Source: an uncultured Collinsella sp.
Lineage (GTDB): Bacteria; Actinomycetota; Coriobacteriia; Coriobacteriales; Coriobacteriaceae
Length of the DNA: 64,000 nucleotides
Direction: 5' to 3'
Assembly (NCBI GenBank): GCA_900551665.1
Contig: URWW01000003.1
Location: 1-64,000 of the forward strand
Shown: positions 43,457 through 53,941 of the stretch, in pieces
Layout: each line of letters begins with the position of its first letter
How positions within the stretch are numbered: the stretch's first letter is position 1
Program-made: the position numbers and the translations under genes
The notes under the pieces: generated by a model
Seen by the model: only the letters and a program-made list of their open reading frames with translations
The model's database searches: none
Told to the model about the DNA's origin: nothing

Positions 43457-44677
43457 CTACTTGTGGGAATCGGTGCTCTTGGGCGATTTTCCGGGGATGA
43501 GGTGCTCGAGGCGCTCTTCTCGCATCTCAGCCGCGGCTCGTTCCTCGGCGGCAAAGGCCGGGTCGTCGGGGGTCACGATCTCGTCCTGCTGCGTCTTGGG
43601 GTTGTAGTGATGGCGCAGGACGGGTTCGAACAGGTGGAGCCTGGTGGCGAACAGCGCGGAGCAGGCGAGCAGGACCAGGAAGATGGCGACGCGCCAGCCC
43701 ACGCTCACCTGGTTGATCACCACGGCGCCGAGCGACAGGAGCAGGCACCATGCGTAGATGAGCAGCACCGCCTGACGCTGGTCGTAGCCCTCACGTATGA
43801 GACGGTGGTGGATGTGGCCCGTGTCCGCCTGGCCGATGCTCACATGGGCGCGCTTGCGACGGACGATCGCCGAGAGCGTGTCGAGGATGGGCACGCCGGC
43901 CACGATGAGCGGGATGATGAGGGAGGTGAGCGCGGCGGTGCGGCTCACGTTGAGAAGCGAGATGGTCCCCAGTCCAAAGCCGAGAAGCAGCGAGCCGGAG
44001 TCGCCCATGAAGATCGACGCGGGGTAGAAGTTGTAGCGCAAAAAGGCGAGGCAGGCGCCGAACAGCGCGATGGACAGCGCGGCTGCGTCGAGGCGGCCGG
44101 AGAGCACGGCGAACGAGAACATGGAAAGCGACGCGATGCCCGAAATGCCGGCGGCCAGGCCGTCCAGACCATCGATGAGGTTGATGATGTTCGTGAAGGC
44201 CACGAGATAGATGACGGTGATGGGGTAGGCGATGAGGCCGAGCTCGATATAGGTGCCCGGGGCGAACGGATTGACCACGCGACCGATGAGCAGGCCGCCG
44301 GCGGCGGCGATGCAGGCGGAGAGGATCTGTCCGAGGAGTTTGCTGCGCGGGCTGAGCGAGTGCACGTCGTCGACGGCGCCCGTGATCACGATCACGAGGA
44401 AGGACAGGCCCAGGATCGGGTAGCTGATGCTCATGCTGGGGTGGGGGATGAGGATGGGGGGCCAACCCAAGATTTTGATGCCCGCTATCTCGACGATGAG
44501 TGCGACGCAGAGTCCGGCGAACATGGCGAGCCCGCCCAGACGGGGGATGGGCTTGGTGTTGATGCGGCGCTTGGAGGGGTAGTCGATCGCGCCAAGTCGG
44601 TGCGCCAGCCGCTTGGTGAGCGGCACGCACAGGTACGTGGCGATGAAGGCCGCGGCAGCCACATATATGTATGGCAT
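43457..44677 (-). CDS. UDP-sugar:undecaprenyl-phosphate transferase, TagO/WecA type
   Basis: The roughly 406-residue membrane enzyme of the MraY/WecA superfamily transfers a sugar 1-phosphate to undecaprenyl phosphate, the first step of wall polymers or surface glycans. Eleven hydrophobic segments are visible, with loops GAVDDVHSL, NIINLIDGLDGLAAG and FMGDSGSLLLG carrying the acidic catalytic residues. The His-rich GHIHHRL loop is the carbohydrate-recognition site. GGAG in the upstream ATGGAG supports the ATG at 44677; 44689 is the alternative. A C-terminal acidic tail of about 50 residues follows. Confidence 0.9.
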   Translation of the reverse strand: MPYIYVAAAAFIATYLCVPLTKRLAHRLGAIDYPSKRRINTKPIPRLGGLAMFAGLCVALIVEIAGIKILGWPPILIPHPSMSISYPILGLSFLVIVITGAVDDVHSLSPRSKLLGQILSACIAAAGGLLIGRVVNPFAPGTYIELGLIAYPITVIYLVAFTNIINLIDGLDGLAAGISGIASLSMFSFAVLSGRLDAAALSIALFGACLAFLRYNFYPASIFMGDSGSLLLGFGLGTISLLNVSRTAALTSLIIPLIVAGVPILDTLSAIVRRKRAHVSIGQADTGHIHHRLIREGYDQRQAVLLIYAWCLLLSLGAVVINQVSVGWRVAIFLVLLACSALFATRLHLFEPVLRHHYNPKTQQDEIVTPDDPAFAAEERAAAEMREERLEHLIPGKSPKSTDSHK

Positions 44678-44990
44678 CGCTTGCTCCATGAGTAGGGCAC
44701 CACCGTTGCAGACGAATCGAACACAGGGACGCTTTGAGCGTCAATCTCACCCATGATAGCGGAAGCGGGGATTCTTCTGGCGTGCAAAGGTCGTGTAACG
44801 CATCAAGCACATGCCGTTCGGGCCGATTTTGGACATTATGCCCTTCAACGCGGTCACCGGATGTCTCGCGTCCGTTGCATATACGGCCGCCGCGATCGTC
44901 AGACCGATGACATGCGGGTGGGGCAGACGGTAGAATTCGGCGGCTAAACGGTCCCTACGGGAAGAATTCTGAATAAATCTTTTCGGGCGC

Positions 44991-45063
44991 TGCATATTGA
45001 TTACCAGTGCAAAATCCCAGGTCAGCTTCTTTCCAATATGCAGAACAAGTACGAAAATATGCA
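44991..45063. promoter_or_regulatory. Phased AATATGCA repeats upstream of arcA
   Basis: TGCATATT at 44991 and AATATGCA at 45035 and 45056 are spaced 44 and 21 bases, near multiples of a helical turn. They lie in the 650-base AT-rich gap before arcA. A regulator of arginine metabolism may bind here; ArgR or a CRP-like regulator are candidates. No convincing gene was seen in this gap. Confidence 0.45.
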
Positions 45064-45264
45064 ATCCTGAGTATGTTCCTATTCATTTATCCCTCATGGT
45101 GAACCCCGCCAGGAACGATATTTACGCACGTAAAATGCTTTATTAGATAAAAGCAGCCAACTGGGAGATTAATCGATATATACCGTTCACTCCCCAATAT
45201 CGTCCGTTTGGCGTTCTCGTGTATCCCTCCCTGAAAATTGGATATAACGGTAACTGTTGAACGG

Positions 45265-45306
45265 AGCCCCGCGAGGGGCTTGAACCGGAATCGCACATGC
45301 GGTTCC
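45265..45306 (+). promoter_or_regulatory. Tandem hairpins in the arcA leader
   Basis: Stem 1: AGCCCC/GGGGCT with GCGA loop at 45265-45280. Stem 2: GGAATCGC/GCGGTTCC with ACAT loop (one GU pair) at 45287-45306. They end about 12 bases before the ribosome site TAGGAGG of arcA. They may protect the transcript or act as an attenuator. Confidence 0.5.
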
Positions 45307-45327
45307 AGAAAAGAAAGGTAGGAGGCA

Positions 45328-46569
45328 ATGACGAAAGGCTTGCATGTCCCGAGCGAAATCGGGCAGCTCAAAAAGGTCTGCCTGCACAGGCCCGGCGAGG
45401 AGCTTCTGAATCTGCCGCCGTTCGAGCTGGAGCGCCTGCTCTTCGACGACGTTCCTTTCCTCGAGGTCGCTCAGGAGGAGCACGACGCGTTTGCGCAGAT
45501 CCTTCGCGATCAGGGCGTCGAGGTCCTGTACCTCGAGAAGCTCGTTGCTGAGGTCTTCGACCTTAACCCCGATGCTCGCCAGGAGTTCCTGGATCAGTAC
45601 ATCGCCGAGGCCGGCATCAAGGGCAAGGAGATGCCCAAGGTCGTCCGCGAGAAGCTCGATTCCATCACCGACAACCTCGAGTTCGTCAAGAAGACGATGG
45701 CTGGCCTCACCAAGGCCGAGATCGAGATGCCGCTGGTGAGCTCCTCCACCCTCGACTCCCTCGTCAACACCGAGTCCGAGTCCGATCTCATCATCGACCC
45801 GATGCCGAACCTTTACTTCACCCGTGACCCGTTCGCGGTTGTCGGCAACGGCGTTTGCCTGAACCGTATGTACTCCGTCACTCGTAACCGCGAGACCCTG
45901 TACGGCAAGTACATCTTCAAGTATCACCCGGACTACAAGGACGTCTCCCTGTACTTCCGTCGTGACGCCGCTTACCACACCGAGGGTGGCGACGTGCTCA
46001 ACATCAACGAGCACACCCTGGCCGTCGGCATCTCCCAGCGCACCCAGGCTGCCGCCATCGACGTCATGGCCCAGAACATCTTCTGGAACAGCGATTCCAA
46101 GGTCGACCGCATCCTCGCCTTCGACATCCCGAACAACCGCGCCATGATGCACCTCGACACCGTCTTCACCCAGATCGACGTGGATAAGTTCACCATCCAT
46201 CCGGCGATCATGGGCACCCTCAAGGTGTACGAGCTGACCCCGGGCAAGAACCCCGGCGAGGTCAACATCAAGGAAATGGTCGACACGCTCGAGCATGTCC
46301 TCGAGGATGCTACCGGCGTCGATCAGATCAAGCTGATCCCCTGCGGTGGCGGCGACCCGATCGCTGCTGCTCGCGAGCAGTGGAACGACGGCTCCAACAC
46401 GCTGGCTGTTGCCCCCGGCAAGATCTGCGTGTACGCCCGCAACACCGTCACCAACGACGTGCTCTACAAGGAGGGCCTGGATCTTCTGGTCTGCCCGTCC
46501 GCTGAGCTGTCCCGTGGCCGTGGCGGCCCGCGCTGCATGAGCATGCCTTTCTGGCGCGAGGATCTCTAA
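45328..46569 (+). CDS. arcA: Arginine deiminase
   Basis: Arginine deiminase turns arginine into citrulline and ammonia, the first step of the deiminase pathway. The 413-residue protein has the family pattern: N-terminal [29 protein letters not shown] near residue 218, the His-containing [10 protein letters not shown], and the nucleophile Cys403 in [19 protein letters not shown] gives a strong start. The gene has a highly biased codon use, as expected for abundant expression. The following gene is arcB at a gap of 100 bases. Confidence 0.97.
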   Translation: MTKGLHVPSEIGQLKKVCLHRPGEELLNLPPFELERLLFDDVPFLEVAQEEHDAFAQILRDQGVEVLYLEKLVAEVFDLNPDARQEFLDQYIAEAGIKGKEMPKVVREKLDSITDNLEFVKKTMAGLTKAEIEMPLVSSSTLDSLVNTESESDLIIDPMPNLYFTRDPFAVVGNGVCLNRMYSVTRNRETLYGKYIFKYHPDYKDVSLYFRRDAAYHTEGGDVLNINEHTLAVGISQRTQAAAIDVMAQNIFWNSDSKVDRILAFDIPNNRAMMHLDTVFTQIDVDKFTIHPAIMGTLKVYELTPGKNPGEVNIKEMVDTLEHVLEDATGVDQIKLIPCGGGDPIAAAREQWNDGSNTLAVAPGKICVYARNTVTNDVLYKEGLDLLVCPSAELSRGRGGPRCMSMPFWREDL

Positions 46570-46669
46570 GCATCTTCTTCGACGGCGCATCGGCTCCGGT
46601 GCGCCGTCGTACTTCGATGCGGGTGCATTGGGCATCCGCATGAGCTATTTATATATGAAAGGAGCCCAC

Positions 46670-47665
46670 ATGGGCGTTAACCTCTCCGGCCGCAGCTTCC
46701 TGCGCCTCCTCGACTTCACCACCGAGGAGATCGAGTACATGCTGAAGCTCTCCAAGAACTTCAAGGACCTCAAGCGCACGGGCACCCCGCACCGCTACCT
46801 CGAGGGCAAGAACATCGTCCTGCTGTTCCAGAAGACCTCCACGCGCACCCGCTGCGCCTTCGAGGTTGGCGCCATGGACCTCGGCATGGGCGTCACCTAC
46901 CTCGATCCCGGTTCGTCCCAGATGGGCAAGAAGGAGTCCATCGAGGACACCGCCCGCGTTCTCGGCCGCATGTATGACGGCATCGAGTTCCGTGGCTTCG
47001 ATCAGGAGGACGTCGAGGAGCTTGCCGCCAAGTCCGGCGTTCCGGTGTGGAACGGCCTGACCGATCTGTGGCACCCCACCCAGATGCTCGCCGACATCCT
47101 GACCGTTCAGGAGAACTTCAACTACGACATCAAGGGCAAGACCCTCGTCTTCATGGGCGACTGCAAGAACAACGTCGCTCGCTCCCTCATGGTCGTCTGC
47201 GCCAAGCTCGGCATGAACTTCGTGGCCTGCGGCCCGCAGGAGTGCATGCCCGCTGACGACGTCATCGAGGCCTGCAAGCCCATCGCCGAGGAGAACGGCT
47301 GCACCATCAAGCTGACCTCCGACGTGAAGGACGCCTGCACCGGCGCCCACGTTATCTACACCGACGTTTGGGTCTCCATGGGCGAGCCCGACGAGGTCTG
47401 GACCGAGCGCATCAACCAGCTCCAGGACTACCGCGTCACCACCGAGCTCATGGCCATGGCCGATCCTTCCGCGATCTTCCTGCACTGCCTGCCGGCCTTC
47501 CACGACACCAACACCACCATCGGCAAGGACATCGCCGAGAAGTTCGGTGTCACCGAGATGGAGGTCGAGGACGCCGTCTTCGAGTCCAAGCAGTCCAAGG
47601 TCTTCGATGAGGCCGAGAACCGCATGCACACCATCAAGGCGATCATGTACGCCACGCTCAAGTAA
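46670..47665 (+). CDS. arcB: Ornithine carbamoyltransferase (catabolic)
   Basis: In this pathway the enzyme splits citrulline with phosphate into ornithine and carbamoyl phosphate. The 331-residue protein has the carbamoyl phosphate site STRTRCAFE near residue 55, [11 protein letters not shown] (HPTQ) near 140, and HCLPAFHD near 270 with the catalytic Cys. Context with arcA indicates a catabolic role. The ATG at 46670 follows AAAGGAG; earlier in-frame starts lie within the leader. A hairpin terminator follows. Confidence 0.95.
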   Translation: MGVNLSGRSFLRLLDFTTEEIEYMLKLSKNFKDLKRTGTPHRYLEGKNIVLLFQKTSTRTRCAFEVGAMDLGMGVTYLDPGSSQMGKKESIEDTARVLGRMYDGIEFRGFDQEDVEELAAKSGVPVWNGLTDLWHPTQMLADILTVQENFNYDIKGKTLVFMGDCKNNVARSLMVVCAKLGMNFVACGPQECMPADDVIEACKPIAEENGCTIKLTSDVKDACTGAHVIYTDVWVSMGEPDEVWTERINQLQDYRVTTELMAMADPSAIFLHCLPAFHDTNTTIGKDIAEKFGVTEMEVEDAVFESKQSKVFDEAENRMHTIKAIMYATLK

Positions 47666-47680
47666 GAGCGATTTGTCGGT

Positions 47681-47714
47681 CCGCTCGGAGCGCATCGCTG
47701 CGCGCTCCGAGCGG
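47681..47714 (+). terminator. Hairpin after arcB
   Basis: CCGCTCGGAGCGC and GCGCTCCGAGCGG pair as 13 bp around eight bases, followed by TTCTTCGG. It may attenuate read-through into the transporter genes. Confidence 0.75.
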
Positions 47715-47811
47715 TTCTTCGGTAATAATCTTGCCTATGCGGTGCGCACGGCACGGAAAGGCCGCATAAGCAAGATCAATGACACTTGTTAAAGAAGGGG
47801 GGATGAGAACA

Positions 47812-49287
47812 ATGACTGAGACCGCTAAGAAAAAGCGCGGCATGCCTTCATCGTTCACCATTCTTCTGCTCCTGTTGGCTATCGTTGCGGTTATTACCGT
47901 CGTCATTTCCGGTACTTCCGGCGGCGCCGTTACCGCTGCTCGTCTGAGCGACTTCTTCACCGCCCCGGTGAAGGGCTTCGCAGACGCTCTGCCCGTCTGC
48001 CTGTTCGTTATGATCCTCGGCGGCTTCCTCGGCATGATGACCGAGACCGGCGCCCTGGATAACGGCATTGCCGTTCTGGTCAAGAAGCTCCAGGGCCGCG
48101 AGATCATGCTGATCCCCGTCCTGATGCTCATCTTCTCCCTCGGTGGTACCACCTATGGTATGTGCGAGGAGACCGTGCCGTTCTACGCCCTGCTCGCCGC
48201 CACCATGATGGCCGCCGGCTTCGACCCGCTGGTCGGCGCCGCCACCGTCCTGCTCGGCGCTGGCTGCGGCTGCCTCGGCTCCACGGTCAACCCGTTCGCC
48301 GTCGGTGCCGCCGTTGACGCCCTCACCGGCGTCGGCATCGAGGTCAACCAGACCATCATCATCGGCCTCGGCCTCGTTCTGTGGGCTGTGACCACCCTGA
48401 TCTCCATTGCCTTCGTGATGAACTACGCCAAGAAGGTCAAGGCTGACAAGGGTTCCACCATCCTGTCCATGCAGGAGCTCAAGGATGCCGAGGAGGCTCA
48501 CGGCGCTGCCGCCGCTGAGGTCACCAAGGACGTCAAGCTCACTGGTCGCCAGAAGGCCGTTCTGGGCATCTTCGCCTTCACCTTCGTTGTCATGATCGTT
48601 GGCTTCATCCCGCTCGCCGACCTCAACGCCGGCGTGGCTGGCTTCTTCGACAACGGCGTGTACGATGCCGAGGGTAACGTCATTACCCAGGCTTGGTCCG
48701 CTGTCGTCACCGGCCTGCCCATCGGTCAGTGGTACTTCGACGAGGCCTCCACGTGGTTCTTCGTGATGGCCATCATCATCGGTATCGTGGGTGGCCTGTC
48801 TGAGAAGAAGATCGTCGACACCTTCATCACCGGCGCCGCCGACATGATGTCCGTCGTCCTGATCATCGCCCTCGCTCGTGGTATCTCCGTCCTCATGGCT
48901 GCCACCGGCCTCGACGTTTACGTCCTCGACGCTGCTGCCAACGCGCTCGCCGGCCTGTCCGGTGTGATCTTCGCTCCCATGAGCTTCCTGGTCTACTTCG
49001 GCCTGTCCTTCCTCATTCCTTCGACCTCCGGTATGGCCACCGTGTCCATGCCCATCATGGGGCCCCTGGCCGCTGAGCTCGGCTTCGCTCCTGAGGTCAT
49101 GGTCATGATCTTCTCCGCCGCCATCGGTGTCGTGAACCTGTTCACCCCCACCTCCGGCGCCATCATGGGCGGTCTCGCCCTGGCCAAGATCGAGTGGACG
49201 ACCTGGCTCAAGTTCGCCCTCAAGCTCATCGTGGTGCTGACCATCGTCTGCGCGGTCATCCTGACCATCGCCTGCGTCATGATCTAA
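47812..49287 (+). CDS. YfcC-family arginine/ornithine transporter (arcD-like)
   Basis: The 491-residue membrane protein has about eleven hydrophobic segments and belongs to the YfcC (DUF/Cluster of C4-dicarboxylate-type antiporters) family, with GGTTYGMCEETVPFYALLA and PSTSGMATVSMPIMGPLA as its clear signatures. In arc clusters, YfcC-type proteins commonly carry arginine in and ornithine out. The ATG at 47812 follows a strong GGGGGG at nine bases; a nearby upstream ATG was not preferred. Codon use is highly optimised, as in arcA and arcB. Confidence 0.85.
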   Translation: MTETAKKKRGMPSSFTILLLLLAIVAVITVVISGTSGGAVTAARLSDFFTAPVKGFADALPVCLFVMILGGFLGMMTETGALDNGIAVLVKKLQGREIMLIPVLMLIFSLGGTTYGMCEETVPFYALLAATMMAAGFDPLVGAATVLLGAGCGCLGSTVNPFAVGAAVDALTGVGIEVNQTIIIGLGLVLWAVTTLISIAFVMNYAKKVKADKGSTILSMQELKDAEEAHGAAAAEVTKDVKLTGRQKAVLGIFAFTFVVMIVGFIPLADLNAGVAGFFDNGVYDAEGNVITQAWSAVVTGLPIGQWYFDEASTWFFVMAIIIGIVGGLSEKKIVDTFITGAADMMSVVLIIALARGISVLMAATGLDVYVLDAAANALAGLSGVIFAPMSFLVYFGLSFLIPSTSGMATVSMPIMGPLAAELGFAPEVMVMIFSAAIGVVNLFTPTSGAIMGGLALAKIEWTTWLKFALKLIVVLTIVCAVILTIACVMI

Positions 49288-49406
49288 GCGCCTTCCAGGC
49301 GCAACGCGGTCCGGGCGCCTATCGGTATTTTCGAAATGACGCCCCGCTGCTTTTGAGTCGTCCAGCCGGCTCGGCGTTAGTCCTCCCGGTTGCGACCTAC
49401 CTTTCA

Positions 49407-49438
49407 GCCCCCTTCCGTATCCGTGCGCGGAGGGGGGC
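49407..49438 (+). terminator. Terminator after the YfcC gene
   Basis: GCCCCCTTCCG and CGGAGGGGGGC form a mostly paired stem, followed by ACTTCTTT. It lies about 120 bases after the gene in an otherwise empty 236-base gap. Confidence 0.7.
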
Positions 49439-49523
49439 ACTTCTTTACCGATCTAAAAATCGGCTACACATGTCCTTATAAGTTGCGGGAACACGCCCGC
49501 TGTGTCTAATAATTGGGGTACTT

Positions 49524-51002
49524 ATGTCTCATGACACACATGTCGACAACCCGAATGGTGTCGGCTATTTCGGCCTGATCGGCCTCGTCGTCTCGTCCTG
49601 CATCGGTTCGGGCGTTTTTGCCCTGACCGGCCAGCTCGCCAACGTCGCCTCGCCCGGTGCGGCGCTGCTCGCTTGGCTTATTTGCGGCGCCGGCTTCCTG
49701 TTCCTGGCGCTGTCCATTTCCAATGTGGGCGCCAAGCGTCCCGACCTTGACGGTATCTGCGCGTACGCCGAGGAGGGCTTCGGCCCGTTCCACGGATTCA
49801 TCTCCGGTTGGGGCTATTGGCTGTCCGCCTGGCTCGGCAATGTCGGCTTCGGCACGATGGTCGCGCAGGTGCTCGGCAGCGATTACTGTCTGGGTGGCCT
49901 TCTGCCCGGCGTCTTCTCCGATCCCGTGACCGGCAATCCCGCCGTCGGCGGCGTCATCATCGTCTCGCTCGTTTTGTGGGCCATCACGTTCCTTGTCATT
50001 CGCGGTGTCGAGAGCGCTGCGTTCCTTAACGCCGTCGTGATGGTCGTGAAGATCGCGTCCATTCTCGTGTTCATCGCCTTCGCCATCTTCAGCTTTAACG
50101 CGGGCCTGTTCACCGCTGATTTCTGGGGCACCCTCGAGCGCAATGCCACCGTGCTTGCCGCCAATGGCACCGGCCTCGGCGGCGTTGCCAACCAGATCGT
50201 CCAGTGTGTCCTGATCCTCATGTGGGCGTTTATCGGCATCGAGGGTGCTTCCGTCATGTCCGGTCGCGCTCGTCGTCGCAGCGAGGTCGGCAGCGCCACC
50301 GTTCTCGGCCTCGGCGTTCTGCTCGCCCTCTACATCGGCGCCTCCATCATTCCCTACGGTGTCATGGATTACGCCGACCTCATCGCGGCCCCTAAGCCCG
50401 CCACCATCTCCGTCTTCGAGTACATGGCTCCCGGTTGGGGCGGCGCCTTTATTTCCTGGGCCATCATCATCTCCGTTTGCGGCTCCTGGCTTTCCTTCAC
50501 CATGCTTCCCGCCGAGACTTCCTCGATGATGAGCGAGCATCACCTGCTGCCCGCGTCTTGGAACAAGATGAATGCGAAGGGAGCGCCGCAGATGGCTCTG
50601 CTCATCGTCGGCGTCCTCACCGAGGTCTTCATCATCGTGGCGACGTTCGCCGCCGATGCGTACACCTTCGCAATCTCCATGTGTACGGTGACCATCGCCA
50701 TTACGTGGGCCTATGCCGCGGCGTACCAGATCAAGCTCTCCCGCGAGCGCAACGAGCCCATGCAGATGGCATTCGGCGTCATCGCACTTGCCTTCCAGGT
50801 CGTGGGCGTTCTCATGACAGGTTGGGGTTTCCTCCTGCTTGCCTGCCTTGGCTACCTTCCCGGCTTCTTCTTCTATAAGAAGGCCCGTCAGGAGGCGGGG
50901 GAGAGCCTGACCAAGCGCGATTGGATTTTCATCGCCGTGTTCGCCGTGCTCGCCGTCGTGTCGATCCCGCTGACGGCCGCCGGCATCATTCCCGTTTTTT
51001 AG
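49524..51002 (+). CDS. Amino acid permease, APC-superfamily arginine/ornithine antiporter type
   Basis: The 492-residue membrane protein has the APC fold with about twelve hydrophobic segments. The substrate loop GLIGLVVSSCIGSGVFALTGQLA in helix 1 and the GWGYWLSAWLGNVGFGTMVAQVLG region match the basic amino acid/polyamine antiporter branch (ArcD, AdiC). Its place in the arc cluster supports arginine-ornithine exchange. Only a weak GGGG site precedes the ATG. Having two different types of transporter in one arc cluster is uncommon. Confidence 0.85.
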   Translation: MSHDTHVDNPNGVGYFGLIGLVVSSCIGSGVFALTGQLANVASPGAALLAWLICGAGFLFLALSISNVGAKRPDLDGICAYAEEGFGPFHGFISGWGYWLSAWLGNVGFGTMVAQVLGSDYCLGGLLPGVFSDPVTGNPAVGGVIIVSLVLWAITFLVIRGVESAAFLNAVVMVVKIASILVFIAFAIFSFNAGLFTADFWGTLERNATVLAANGTGLGGVANQIVQCVLILMWAFIGIEGASVMSGRARRRSEVGSATVLGLGVLLALYIGASIIPYGVMDYADLIAAPKPATISVFEYMAPGWGGAFISWAIIISVCGSWLSFTMLPAETSSMMSEHHLLPASWNKMNAKGAPQMALLIVGVLTEVFIIVATFAADAYTFAISMCTVTIAITWAYAAAYQIKLSRERNEPMQMAFGVIALAFQVVGVLMTGWGFLLLACLGYLPGFFFYKKARQEAGESLTKRDWIFIAVFAVLAVVSIPLTAAGIIPVF

Positions 51003-51124
51003 CGGGCCCTTGCAGGTCGGGGCGGATGCACTTTCGCGTCGACGCCCCGACCGCGCCGTCGACGGCGGCGGTACGGGCCCGTATGGGTGCATAGGTTCAT
51101 GAGTTGAGAAAAAAGGAGCCTGCT

Positions 51125-52249
51125 ATGGACATTCCGGTTATCGGAGTCGAGGATTGGCTGAACGTCCACGAGATGGATGCGACTTGGGATATCGCCCAGT
51201 CGACCATCTCGTCGCTCACCATGGGAGAGCTGCGCGCGCTCGACGGTCAGGAGGGTGCCTCGTTTTACGAGATGCTCGATGCGCAGAAGATGAATTACGG
51301 TTGGATCGAGGGCTCGCCCGAGTTCAAGGACGAGGTTGCCAAGCTCTATGACCGCAAGGTCGATCATCGGAACATCCTTCAGACGAACGGATGCACCGGT
51401 GCGAACTTGAACGCGCTCATGGCGGTGGTGCGTCCCGGCGACCATGTGATCGCCGAATGGCCCACCTACGCCCCGCTTTACGAGATCCCGCGCACGCTTG
51501 GCGCCGAGGTCGAGTATTGGCAGATTCACGAGGAGCTCGGCTGGATGCCCGACATCGACGAGCTGCGCGAGCTGGTCCGCCCCAACACGCGTCTCATCTG
51601 CATCAACAACGCCTCCAATCCGGTGGGCGCGGTGCTCGACGCCAAGATGCTCGAGCAGATTGCGGAAATCGCGGACAGCGTGGGTGCCTACGTCCTGTGC
51701 GACGAGGTGTACCTGCCGCTCGAGAACACCGAGGGATTCAAGTCGATGACCGATGTGTACGATCGCGCGATTGTCACCAATTCCGTGTCCAAGACCTATT
51801 CGGTGCCCGCCGCCCGCTGCGGCTGGGTGATCGCCGATGACGAGGTTTCGGACGCCATTCGCACCTATCGCGATTACACCATGATTTGCGGAGGCGTGTT
51901 CAACGACGCGCTCGCGACCTACGTGCTGCGCCATCGTGACAAGATCCTCGAGCGCAACCGTGAGATCGTGTTCGGCAATCGCGAGATCGCTCAGGCATGG
52001 ATCGATTCCCAGCCCCGTGTGAGCTGGGTCGCCCCCAAGGGCGTGTCGACATCGTTCATCCGATTGGATATCCCCGAGGACGATGAGACGTTCTGCTTGC
52101 GTCTGCTCGAGGAACGCGGCGTCTTGCTTGTTCCTGGCAGCCGTTTCGAGCTGCCTTGTGGTGCCCGTTTGGGGTACTGCGCCCAGCCGGACGTGCTCAA
52201 AACGGGTCTCGACCTGTTGGGCGAGGCCCTCGCGGAGCTCGATCGATAG
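51125..52249 (+). CDS. PLP-dependent aminotransferase, ArcT-like
   Basis: The 374-residue class I/II aminotransferase has the PLP lysine at Lys223 (SVSKTYSVP), the NNASNPVGAVLD region near residue 160 and DEVYLPLEN near 197. A transaminase gene named arcT is found in some arginine deiminase operons, such as Lactobacillus sakei, and it may use pathway ornithine or arginine. The specific substrate is not known. AAAGGAG precedes the ATG; the gene is the last of the arc cluster, before a strong terminator. Confidence 0.82.
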   Translation: MDIPVIGVEDWLNVHEMDATWDIAQSTISSLTMGELRALDGQEGASFYEMLDAQKMNYGWIEGSPEFKDEVAKLYDRKVDHRNILQTNGCTGANLNALMAVVRPGDHVIAEWPTYAPLYEIPRTLGAEVEYWQIHEELGWMPDIDELRELVRPNTRLICINNASNPVGAVLDAKMLEQIAEIADSVGAYVLCDEVYLPLENTEGFKSMTDVYDRAIVTNSVSKTYSVPAARCGWVIADDEVSDAIRTYRDYTMICGGVFNDALATYVLRHRDKILERNREIVFGNREIAQAWIDSQPRVSWVAPKGVSTSFIRLDIPEDDETFCLRLLEERGVLLVPGSRFELPCGARLGYCAQPDVLKTGLDLLGEALAELDR

Positions 52250-52301
52250 GGAGGGTGCCGTCCCTGCGGGTGCCTCGCGCGCCGCTCCCCATATGAGTGT
52301 T

Positions 52302-52343
52302 CGGCCCCGGCCGCGTGTGTATGAGACCGCGCGGCCGGGGCCG
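52302..52343 (+). terminator. Terminator of the arc cluster
   Basis: CGGCCCCGGCCGCG and CGCGGCCGGGGCCG pair perfectly (14 bp) with a loop, followed by TTTGCGTG. Confidence 0.85.
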
Positions 52344-52433
52344 TTTGCGTGAAGAAACCCTGACCGGCCCCGCATGCGCGCGAATCTCGGCTAGACTGTT
52401 TCGGTACCGCCATGACAAAAAGGGAGCCGCCGC

Positions 52434-53915
52434 ATGCGCCAGGGTTTCGATAACGATACGTACATCGCCAGCCAGGCCGAGCACATCAAGGAGCGCATCG
52501 CCCAGTTCGGCGGCAAGCTCTACCTCGAGTTCGGCGGCAAGCTGTTCGACGATTTCCACGCAAGCCGCGTGCTGCCCGGCTTCGAGCCCGACAGCAAGTT
52601 CCGCATGCTCAAGAGCCTTGCGGACGACGTCGAGATCATCATCACCATCAACGCGAACCATATCGAGAAGAACAAGGCCCGCGGCGACCTCGGCATCACC
52701 TATGACGAGGATGTCCTGCGCCTGGCCGACATCTTCCGGTCCAGCGGTTTCCTCGTGGGCGCCGTCGTGCTGACCCAGTACTCGGGCCAGCCTGCGGCCG
52801 ACCAGTTCCGCCGTCGCCTCAACATGCTGGGCATCACCTGCAAGCTGCACTACCCGATCGAGGGGTACCCGCACGATATCGACCTCATTGTGAGCGAGGA
52901 GGGGTACGGCAAGAACGAGTTCGTGGAGACCACGCGCCCGCTCGTCGTGGTGACCGCCCCCGGCCCCGGTTCCGGCAAACTCGCCACCTGCCTGTCCCAG
53001 CTCTACCACGAGCACAAGCGCGGCGTTGCCGCCGGTTATGCCAAGTTCGAGACCTTCCCCGTGTGGAACCTCTCGCTCAACCATCCCGTCAACATCGCCT
53101 ACGAGGCCGCCACGGTCGATTTGGACGACGCGAACATCATCGATCCGTTCCACCTTGAGGCGCATGGCGTCACCACGGTCAACTACAATCGCGATGTCGA
53201 GGCGTTCCCCGTGGTCAAGGCCCTGATGGAGAAGATTTTGGGCGAGAGCCCGTATCAGAGCCCCACCGACATGGGCGTCAACATGGTCGGTTACGCCATT
53301 TGCGACGATGAGGCCTGCCGCGATGCTGCTCGCATGGAGATCGTGCGTCGCTACTTCGCGGGCGCATCAGATGTCAAGCGCACCGGCAGCGGTCAGGAGC
53401 AGGTAGACAAGCTCAAGGCCATCATGCAGAAGGTGGGCGTGACCAAGGACCAGTCCCCGGCCCGTTCCGCCGCGCTGCTCAAGGAGCAGACCACCGGCGC
53501 GCCCGCCGGCGCCATGGTTCTGCCCGACGGTTCTGTGGTCACGGGCAAGACCTCCACGCGTCTGGGTGCGGCGAGCTCGCTCATGATGAACGCGCTCAAG
53601 GCCGTGACCGGCGTCGACATGGAGCTCGAGGTCATCTCCAACGATGCCATCGAGCCCATCAGCCGCCTCAAGACCAGCCAGCTCGGCAGCGCCAACCCGC
53701 GCCTGCACCCCGAGGAGACGCTGATCGCCCTGTCTATCACCTCCGCGTCCAGCGAGATCGCCGAGCGCGTGCTCGCCGGCCTGCCCAAGCTGCGCGGGTG
53801 CGATGCCTTTTTCTCGGTGATCATCTCCAGCTCCGATGAGGCGCTCTTCAAGAAGCTCGGCATCAACGTGTGCTGCGAGCCCAAGTTCGAGCGTAGCGGG
53901 TATTACCATCGGTAG
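52434..53915 (+). CDS. DUF1846 family protein
   Basis: The 493-residue protein belongs to DUF1846, whose members are soluble homologues of unknown activity known from Gram-positive bacteria. A nucleotide-binding-like loop, [22 protein letters not shown], lies around residue 175, and a Cys-rich [17 protein letters not shown] helix follows. The start follows AAAGGGAG. It is a single-gene transcript ended by a terminator, and is independent of the arc cluster. Confidence 0.88.
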   Translation: MRQGFDNDTYIASQAEHIKERIAQFGGKLYLEFGGKLFDDFHASRVLPGFEPDSKFRMLKSLADDVEIIITINANHIEKNKARGDLGITYDEDVLRLADIFRSSGFLVGAVVLTQYSGQPAADQFRRRLNMLGITCKLHYPIEGYPHDIDLIVSEEGYGKNEFVETTRPLVVVTAPGPGSGKLATCLSQLYHEHKRGVAAGYAKFETFPVWNLSLNHPVNIAYEAATVDLDDANIIDPFHLEAHGVTTVNYNRDVEAFPVVKALMEKILGESPYQSPTDMGVNMVGYAICDDEACRDAARMEIVRRYFAGASDVKRTGSGQEQVDKLKAIMQKVGVTKDQSPARSAALLKEQTTGAPAGAMVLPDGSVVTGKTSTRLGAASSLMMNALKAVTGVDMELEVISNDAIEPISRLKTSQLGSANPRLHPEETLIALSITSASSEIAERVLAGLPKLRGCDAFFSVIISSSDEALFKKLGINVCCEPKFERSGYYHR

Positions 53916-53941
53916 GCCCGTCCGCATACATGTGTCTTGAC

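Noticed and set aside
44747..45064. A minus-strand frame in the arcA upstream gap
   Set aside because: No ribosome site and low coding character; the region is AT-rich and better explained as regulatory.
47848..49440. A 530-residue open frame opposite the YfcC gene
   Set aside because: Runs of Asp, Glu, Gly and His come from reading the complement of GC-rich codons; it lacks a plausible start signal.
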